Below, piece after piece: positions 8,784-13,525 of a stretch of DNA of 13,525 nucleotides. The position numbers and the translations under genes were made by a program. How positions within the stretch are numbered: the first letter of the stretch is position 1; each line of letters starts with the position of its first letter. Under the pieces are notes generated by a model. That model was not told the DNA's origin, made no database searches, and saw only the letters and a program-made list of their open reading frames with translations. Source of the DNA: Flavobacterium psychrophilum (GTDB lineage Bacteria > Bacteroidota > Bacteroidia > Flavobacteriales > Flavobacteriaceae); NCBI GenBank assembly GCA_945866505.1, contig CAMBHH010000091.1, forward strand, positions 1-13,525. Reading direction: 5' to 3'.

Positions 8784-8872
8784 TTTTTAAACCACATAGA
8801 AAATTATGTTTTGATAGAAAAAAAATCATAGGTATTTTATTTACACATAGCAGTATCTATGTGGTTGAAAAA
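8784..8872. repeat. Inverted repeat with a second, overlapping hairpin (left flank of the GxxExxY cassette)
   Basis: AACCACATAGA (8790-8800) is the exact inverse of TCTATGTGGTT (8856-8866). The match extends outwards to 17 bp with one mismatch (8784-8800 against 8856-8872). A second copy of the left-arm core, CACATAG (8844-8850), can also pair with CTATGTG (8857-8863) across a 6-base loop, so the right arm has two alternative partners. There is no T-run after the right arm, so this is not a standard terminator. The right arm contains the GTG at 8861 that could be read as an upstream start of the next gene. From memory, CACATAG/CTATGTG repeats are common around GxxExxY genes in flavobacteria. 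Confidence 0.75.
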
Positions 8873-8893
8873 GATAAATATAAAAAACGAGGG

Positions 8894-9304
8894 ATGACTC
8901 AAAAATATTTAGATAACCTTACTTACTCTATAATTGGCGCAGCAATTGAAGTTCACAAATTAATGGGCAGAGGGTTATTAGAAAGTGTTTATCATCAATG
9001 TTTGAAAGAAGAGCTTACATTAAGAAATATTAATTTTATTTCTGAAATGAAGATTCCTATAATTTACAAAGAAAAAGAATTAGAATCTGATTTTAGATGT
9101 GATTTGTTTGTTGAAAGGGCTATAATTGTAGAATTGAAATCTACATTAAATAGTCACCCAATTTATGAAGCGAAATTATTGAATTATATGAACCTCATAA
9201 AATCTCCAAAAGGGATTTTAATTAATTTTAATTGTAACAGTATTTTCAAAGAAGGTCAAAAAACATTCGTAAATGATTATTATAAAAAGCTGCCTAAAGA
9301 ATAA
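8894..9304 (+). CDS. GxxExxY-family protein (PD-(D/E)XK-like fold), function unknown
   Basis: A 136-aa protein of the GxxExxY family. The naming motif is G27-LLE30-SVY33, preceded by the typical IIGAAIEVHKLMG. FRCDLFVE...IIVELKS supplies Asp70 and the Glu80-x-Lys82 pair expected of a PD-(D/E)XK nuclease-like core, and YEAKLLNYM with ILINFN follows as usual. Nuclease activity is suggested by the fold only; no biological role is established to my knowledge. I chose the ATG at 8894 because it gives the normal family N-terminus. An in-frame GTG at 8861 would add 11 residues but lies inside a repeat arm. The gene interrupts the glycogen cluster on the same strand. It is clearly more AT-rich (about 25% G+C over five 60-base lines, against about 40% in sampled lines of glgE and mak), which suggests recent arrival. 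Confidence 0.9.
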   Translation: MTQKYLDNLTYSIIGAAIEVHKLMGRGLLESVYHQCLKEELTLRNINFISEMKIPIIYKEKELESDFRCDLFVERAIIVELKSTLNSHPIYEAKLLNYMNLIKSPKGILINFNCNSIFKEGQKTFVNDYYKKLPKE

Positions 9305-9332
9305 TTTTTTCAAAAGCTAACTAATGAAATCT

Positions 9333-9466
9333 ATGAAAAGTGAAACGCCTTTATATTTGAATAAAATTTAATATTTCTATGTGGGTTAAAAAATAAAATA
9401 ATAATTAGACCTAAACAATGCGAAATAAAACACCTAAATTTTATATTAAAAATAATTTTTTCTATG
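9333..9466. repeat. Degenerate direct repeat of about 49 bp, period 85, ending in TTTCTATG(T)GGG
   Basis: Copy one (9333-9381) and copy two (9418-9466) align without gaps at about 34 of 49 positions by hand. Fixed anchors are ATG at the left, AAACGCCT/AAACACCT in the middle and TTTCTATG at the right. Each copy continues into a G-run and TT (TCTATGTGGGTT at 9376-9387, TCTATGGGGTT at 9461-9471). These right ends resemble TCTATGTGGTT at 8856-8866 on the other side of the GxxExxY gene. The second copy stops six bases before the mak ATG. The AT-rich composition inflates the match, so homology of the central parts is tentative. Confidence 0.5.
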
Positions 9467-9476
9467 GGGTTTAATA

Positions 9477-11141
9477 ATGAAAAACAAGACAAATTTAAAA
9501 ATAGTAAAAGATTATAAGATGAACGATGATGATTTTCAAAATCCATTTGTTTTCAAAACAAGTTGGAATAATGCTTTTGAAGACAAGGAATTTGTAAAAG
9601 TCTTTTCTTCTGATATTCTTGAGAATTATATCATCAACAAACGCTGGTATGGAGGCAAAGCAAGTACTTTAAAGTATATTGAAGTAGTTGATTTTTTTAA
9701 GATTTCTTCAAAAACGAATACTTATTTTGGCGTTTTGCTCGAAGTCAATTTCAAAGAAGCTTTTTACCAGCATTATTTTATGCCAATTGCTTTTATGCCT
9801 GAAGACAAGTTGGATACCAATACCATAATCGCTCCGGTAAACTTGAACGGGACAGCAGGATTTCTAGTTGATGCTTTGCATCAAGAGGATTTCAAAAAAT
9901 TAATGTTTGATAAAATTGTCAGTTCTAAAGAAAAATCAGATTCAATTGTAAAGTTTCATAAAGGGGAAAAACTAGAAGAAAAGGAATATAAAAGTTCCAA
10001 ATTTATGGGAGTGGAACAAAGTAATACTTCTATAATTTACAATGGTACGCTAGTTTTAAAGATTTTTAGGCGAATCTATATCAGTATGAATCCCGATTAT
10101 GAAATCAGCCGTTTTCTTACCGAAAGAATGGATTTTAAGAATTCACCAGCCTATATGGGAAGCATTAGTGTAGTTTTAACCGACGGGAATATCACGCTGG
10201 GTTTAATGCAGGAATTGGTTCCTAATCAAGGAGATGCGTGGCAATTTATGCTAGACGAGGTGGATAGTATTTTTGATAATCTAAAGCATAAAAAAATAAA
10301 AATCAATAAATTACCAGATATTGAATTGTTCAAAAGATTAAAAATCAACGAAGTTCCTCACGAAATCATCGATTGGGCTGGACTAAGTATTTTTATGAGA
10401 ATCCAAAAGTTGGCAACACGAACTGCCGAAATGCACATTGCATTGGGAAGTGATGTTCACGAAACAGCTTTTACACCAACGACTTATAATAGCGATTACA
10501 CAGTTTGGCTCAAAAACAGATTGACCTATCAGTTTCAAAACAGATTGAATATTCTCGAAAATAACCTTCATAAGCTGGATGGATTAGCATTAGAATTAGC
10601 CAATCAGTTTTTGGATCATAAAAAAGAAATTCGAAAATTGTTTCTGGATTTCAATTGGACAAAAATGAAATCTGAACGAATTCGCATTCACGGGGATTAT
10701 CATTTAGGACAAGTTTTGGTCAACGGAGACGATTTTTGTATTCTAGATTTTGAAGGCGAACCTGAAAGCACGATTCGCGACCGAAAGGTAAAACAACCGC
10801 CTTTAAAGGATGTAGCTGGAATGTTCCGCTCGTTTCATTACGCTATTTATGCCACGATTTTCAACAATAAGGAAAAGTATCCTTATGAACAAGAGGAGCT
10901 TTTCAAGGCCGGCGAAATTTTGTTCAAATATTTCGTAGGTGTGTTTCTCCAAACCTATACTGATGTCGCTCAAGGCGAAAACTTGAATATTGGGTACCGC
11001 AAAGAAATCGATTTTTTACTGAAATATTGTCTGCTCGAAAAAGCAATTTACGAACTAGGATATGAACTCAATTCGAGACCGCGCTGGGCTGTAATTCCTT
11101 TGACTGGAATTTTTAGTATTATGGAATTTAAAAATAATTAA
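9477..11141 (+). CDS. mak: Maltokinase Mak (ATP:maltose 1-phosphotransferase), stand-alone
   Basis: Mak makes alpha-maltose-1-phosphate from maltose and ATP, the donor used by GlgE. The protein is 554 aa, longer than the roughly 455 aa of mycobacterial Mak. The N-terminal cap domain shows NKRWYGGKA (54-62). The kinase N-lobe has VEQSNTSI (179-186) and a likely ATP-site lysine, Lys195 in LVLKIFRR. The C-lobe carries the phosphotransferase motif HGDYHLGQ (405-412, catalytic Asp407) and DFEGEPE (424-430, metal-binding Asp424), then LKDVAGMFRSFHYA (443-456). In many bacteria this domain is fused to trehalose synthase; here no TreS domain is attached. The start is uncertain: the ATG at 9477 abuts a repeat copy, and the in-frame ATG at 9519 (Met15), with an A-rich leader, is equally plausible. 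glgB follows after 107 bp. Confidence 0.93.
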   Translation: MKNKTNLKIVKDYKMNDDDFQNPFVFKTSWNNAFEDKEFVKVFSSDILENYIINKRWYGGKASTLKYIEVVDFFKISSKTNTYFGVLLEVNFKEAFYQHYFMPIAFMPEDKLDTNTIIAPVNLNGTAGFLVDALHQEDFKKLMFDKIVSSKEKSDSIVKFHKGEKLEEKEYKSSKFMGVEQSNTSIIYNGTLVLKIFRRIYISMNPDYEISRFLTERMDFKNSPAYMGSISVVLTDGNITLGLMQELVPNQGDAWQFMLDEVDSIFDNLKHKKIKINKLPDIELFKRLKINEVPHEIIDWAGLSIFMRIQKLATRTAEMHIALGSDVHETAFTPTTYNSDYTVWLKNRLTYQFQNRLNILENNLHKLDGLALELANQFLDHKKEIRKLFLDFNWTKMKSERIRIHGDYHLGQVLVNGDDFCILDFEGEPESTIRDRKVKQPPLKDVAGMFRSFHYAIYATIFNNKEKYPYEQEELFKAGEILFKYFVGVFLQTYTDVAQGENLNIGYRKEIDFLLKYCLLEKAIYELGYELNSRPRWAVIPLTGIFSIMEFKNN

Positions 11142-11203
11142 AAGTTACGAACTAAAAATTACCAATCGGGCAAATCTCCAAATTTCGTAAATCAAATAAT
11201 TAA

Positions 11204-11235
11204 ATCTGCGTTTGAAAACCGTTTCATCCGCGTTC
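11204..11235. repeat. Short imperfect repeat in the mak-glgB gap
   Basis: ATCTGCGTTT (11204-11213) recurs as ATCCGCGTTC (11226-11235), 22 bases apart, with ACCGTTTC between them. It resembles the degenerate ATCTGCGT/ATCCGTGT intergenic arrays I remember from Bacteroidota genomes. It ends 13 bp before the glgB start, so it forms part of that gene's leader. The rest of the 107-bp gap shows no terminator. Confidence 0.4.
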
Positions 11236-11248
11236 AAAAAAAACAAAA

Positions 11249-13150
11249 ATGAACAACGTACAACCTTATTCTCTTTTTACCGATTTTGATATTGATTTAT
11301 TCAAAGCCGGAAAACATTTCAGATTATACGAAAAACTTGGCGCACATCTTCTAGAAGTTGATGGCGTGAAAGGCGTATATTTTGCCGTTTGGGCACCATC
11401 AGCGCGTTCCGTTTCTGTGGTAGGGGATTTCAATTTTTGGATTCAGGGAGATCATCAATTGCAAGTGCGCTGGGATTCCTCAGGAATTTGGGAAGGTTTC
11501 ATTCCAGGAATCGAAAAGGGAACCACTTACAAGTATAAAATCCAATCCAACAATGGTGGAATTATCACCGAAAAAGCTGATCCATTTGCGCTTTATTGCG
11601 AACATCCACCACATACTGCTTCAGTAGTTTGGGATTTGGAATACCAATGGAAGGACAAAAAATGGATGGATACCCGTAAAGAAAAAAATGATTTAGACAA
11701 ACCATATTCGGTTTACGAAGTTCATTTGGGATCTTGGAAACGCAATGCCGAAGGCAAATTTTTGACCTATTTGGAATTGGCGGTAGACTTGGTAAATTAC
11801 ATAAAAGAAACTGGTTTTACGCACGTCGAATTTATGCCTATAATGGAGTATCCATACGATCCGTCTTGGGGATATCAATTGGTTGGTTATTTTGCACCGA
11901 CTTCTCGTTTTGGAACACCTCAAGATTTTATGGTTTTGGTCGATAAACTGCACGAAGCTGGAATTGGAGTGATTCTGGATTGGGTTCCTTCACATTTTCC
12001 AGAGGATGCACACGGACTAGGATTTTTTGATGGATCCAATTTATTCGAACACCCTGATCGTAGAAAAGGCTATCATCCCGATTGGAAAAGTTTAGTTTTT
12101 AATTACGGACGAAATGAAGTGCGTGCATTCTTGATTAGTAATGCCATTTTTTGGTTGCAGCATTATCACGTCGATGGACTTCGGGTGGATGCGGTAGCTT
12201 CGATGTTGTATTTGGATTATTCCAGAGAAGAAGGCGAATGGGAACCTAATATTTTTGGTGGAAGAGAGAATCTAGACACCATAAGTTTCTTAAAAGAATT
12301 TAATGAAGCCGTTTATTCCAGTTTTGAAGGTGTACAGACTATTGCCGAAGAAAGTACTTCTTTCCCCATGGTTTCTCGTCCAACATTTGTAGGAGGATTA
12401 GGTTTTGGAATGAAATGGATGATGGGTTGGATGCACGATACTTTGCAGTATTTTCAAAAAGAAACCGTGTATCGAAAATACCATCAAAACGATTTAACTT
12501 TTGGAATGACTTATGTTTTTTCTGAAAACTTTATGTTGCCGCTTTCTCACGATGAAGTAGTTTATGGAAAAAAATCTATTGCTGGTAGAATGCCTGGTGA
12601 CGAATGGCAAAAATTTGCCAATTTGAGATTGCTTTATGGTTATATGTTTATGCACCCAGGAACAAAATTACTATTTATGGGAAGTGAATTTGGACAAAGT
12701 GCAGAATGGAATTTTGAAGGAAGTTTAGACTGGCATTTGTTGCAATATGATTTTCATGAAGGCGTAAAAAAAGCCATAACCGACTTGAATACTTTGTATA
12801 AAACACAACCAGCATTGCACGAAAAACAATTCAGTCCAGAAGGTTTCGAATGGATAAATTATTCGGATCATCAAAACGCTGTAATGACTTTTATACGAAA
12901 AGGAATCAATTCAAAAGATGATGTATTTGTAGTTTGTAATTTCACTCAAGTGGTTCGCCAAAATTACCGTATAGGTCTTCCCAAAAAAGGAAAATTGGCG
13001 CAAATTTTCAACAGTGATGCTGCTATTTATGGTGGTAGTGGTTTGAAAAACACAAATAAATTAACTGTAGAAGCAATGCCTTATGATGGCAGAGATTATT
13101 CAGTCGAATTGCTATTGCCACCTTTGAGCGTGACGGTTTATAAATATTAG
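11249..13150 (+). CDS. glgB: 1,4-alpha-glucan branching enzyme GlgB (GH13_9)
   Basis: GlgB cuts alpha-1,4-glucan chains and reattaches them through alpha-1,6 links, so it completes the products of both GlgA and GlgE. The 633-aa protein has a CBM48 domain near the N-terminus (YFAVWAPSARSVSVVGDFN, about 44-62), then the GH13 barrel and a C-terminal beta domain. The triad is Asp314 (nucleophile, in DGLRVDAV), Glu367 (acid/base, in TIAEES) and Asp435 (in LSHDEVV). The spacings of 53 and 68 equal those of E. coli GlgB (Asp405, Glu458, Asp526), and the offset of 91 shows that the extra N-terminal N1 domain of the E. coli enzyme is absent. Other signatures are EVHLGSWKR (157-165) and GMKWMMGWMHDTL (387-399). 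It is the last gene of the cluster and is followed by a strong terminator. Confidence 0.97.
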   Translation: MNNVQPYSLFTDFDIDLFKAGKHFRLYEKLGAHLLEVDGVKGVYFAVWAPSARSVSVVGDFNFWIQGDHQLQVRWDSSGIWEGFIPGIEKGTTYKYKIQSNNGGIITEKADPFALYCEHPPHTASVVWDLEYQWKDKKWMDTRKEKNDLDKPYSVYEVHLGSWKRNAEGKFLTYLELAVDLVNYIKETGFTHVEFMPIMEYPYDPSWGYQLVGYFAPTSRFGTPQDFMVLVDKLHEAGIGVILDWVPSHFPEDAHGLGFFDGSNLFEHPDRRKGYHPDWKSLVFNYGRNEVRAFLISNAIFWLQHYHVDGLRVDAVASMLYLDYSREEGEWEPNIFGGRENLDTISFLKEFNEAVYSSFEGVQTIAEESTSFPMVSRPTFVGGLGFGMKWMMGWMHDTLQYFQKETVYRKYHQNDLTFGMTYVFSENFMLPLSHDEVVYGKKSIAGRMPGDEWQKFANLRLLYGYMFMHPGTKLLFMGSEFGQSAEWNFEGSLDWHLLQYDFHEGVKKAITDLNTLYKTQPALHEKQFSPEGFEWINYSDHQNAVMTFIRKGINSKDDVFVVCNFTQVVRQNYRIGLPKKGKLAQIFNSDAAIYGGSGLKNTNKLTVEAMPYDGRDYSVELLLPPLSVTVYKY

Positions 13151-13168
13151 TTTCAAGTTATTCTATTG

Positions 13169-13228
13169 CTGAAATCTATTTTGTGTTTTCAATCTATTTG
13201 GAAATATAAAATAGGTTTCAGTTTTTTT
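13169..13228 (+). terminator. Intrinsic terminator of the glycogen cluster
   Basis: Positions 13169-13192 pair with 13198-13221 in 24 consecutive base pairs around a 5-base loop (TCTAT, 13193-13197). Seven Ts follow at 13222-13228. Four of the pairs are G-U (13175/13215, 13183/13207, 13185/13205, 13189/13201). They hold only in RNA transcribed from the plus strand; in a minus-strand transcript they would be A-C mismatches, and no T-run lies on that side. The structure begins 18 bp after the glgB stop, so it should end the glg transcript. Confidence 0.88.
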
Positions 13229-13382
13229 ATATAATTAATTCAGCATCTTTTTAGTCAAAAAAAGCAATTTTATCATCAAGTAAACATCCAAAAATATTGA
13301 TACTTTTAGCATTTATTCTATAAATTATAGACTTCGTGTTAGTTGTATTTTTGTTAAATATTTAAAATTATATTTACCCATA
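13229..13382. other. AT-rich convergent intergenic stretch
   Basis: Between the glgB terminator and the stop of the minus-strand gene I see no open reading frame of note. Two perfect palindromic stretches are visible, TCTATAAATTATAGA (13317-13331) and TTAAATATTTAA (13354-13365). Either could be chance in such AT-rich DNA; the first could help end the minus-strand transcript but has no T-run on that side. Confidence 0.4.
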
Positions 13383-13525
13383 TTACGCATTAGAGATTTC
13401 AAAAGGATAATTCATTTGATAATTCCATAAACCAGAGAACCAATTTCTTCGTTTTTTATTGAGCGCTATTTTGAGCACGAGTTTGTCATTTTGCTTTTCA
13501 AAATAGGCTCCAATTGCAAAAGTTC
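13383..13525 (-). CDS. C-terminal end of an unrecognised protein (5'-truncated by the window)
   Basis: On the minus strand a frame is open from the window edge to a TAA at 13385-13383, giving 46 residues (first full codon at 13523-13521). The visible residues begin TFAIGAYFEKQNDKLVLKIA, followed by the basic LNKKRRNWFSG and the end LWNYQMNYPFEISNA. The mix of residues and the two Trp look like real protein, and the other two minus-strand frames here meet stops quickly. I do not recognise the family and assign no function. It converges on glgB, and the glgB terminator lies between them. Confidence 0.55.
   Translation of the reverse strand, partial: TFAIGAYFEKQNDKLVLKIALNKKRRNWFSGLWNYQMNYPFEISNA

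Noticed and set aside
8844..8863. Hairpin CACATAG/CTATGTG as the glgE terminator
   Set aside because: It has a 7-bp A/T-rich stem and no following T-run, so it does not qualify as an intrinsic terminator.
8861..8893. GTG start at 8861 for the GxxExxY gene
   Set aside because: The 11 extra residues are encoded by a repeat arm and do not match the usual family N-terminus; the ATG at 8894 does.
9305..9476. Remnant of a treS gene between the cassette and mak
   Set aside because: I found no frame with GH13 motifs; the stretch is non-coding, AT-rich and explained in part by the direct repeat.
1..13525. CRISPR arrays, tRNA/rRNA genes, transposases or an origin
   Set aside because: No regularly spaced repeats, cloverleaf or rRNA-like sequence, or transposase motifs were seen on either strand.

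Overview
The window looks like chromosomal DNA from a Flavobacterium-like member of the Bacteroidota. The evidence is the low G+C content, A-rich leaders without clear Shine-Dalgarno sequences, the Ffh and FolD protein types, and intergenic repeats of a style common in flavobacteria. No species can be named from the sequence alone.

Layout. Positions 1-300 hold the 3' end of ffh (signal recognition particle GTPase, M domain). It is followed by a short tandem repeat and folD (397-1278). Next is a putative lipoprotein amidase of the Pam (peptide amidase) type (1428-3044). It converges, with no spacer at all, on a minus-strand alpha/beta hydrolase (3045-3914). A 175-bp divergent intergenic region then leads into a plus-strand glycogen cluster: glgA (4090-5517), glgC (5507-6787, overlapping glgA by 11 bp), glgE (6842-8776), an unrelated small GxxExxY-family gene (8894-9304), a maltokinase gene mak (9477-11141) and glgB (11249-13150). 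A strong hairpin plus T-run terminator (13169-13228) closes the cluster. The window ends in the 3' end of an unrecognised minus-strand gene (13383-13525).

How the genes work together. GlgC makes ADP-glucose and GlgA polymerises it into alpha-1,4-glucan. Mak phosphorylates maltose to maltose-1-phosphate and GlgE adds the maltosyl unit to the same kind of glucan. GlgB introduces alpha-1,6 branches. One cluster therefore encodes both known bacterial routes to glycogen. No trehalose synthase (TreS), the usual maltose source for Mak, is visible, nor are glgP or glgX.

The most unusual part is 8777-9476. It is an AT-rich (about 25% G+C in sampled lines), repeat-flanked segment carrying the GxxExxY gene, and it lies between glgE and mak. 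Copies of a TCTATGTGGTT-type motif occur as an inverted pair upstream and as degenerate direct repeats downstream, the last one touching the annotated mak start. It looks like an inserted cassette. Nothing in the window clearly shows a wholly new system.
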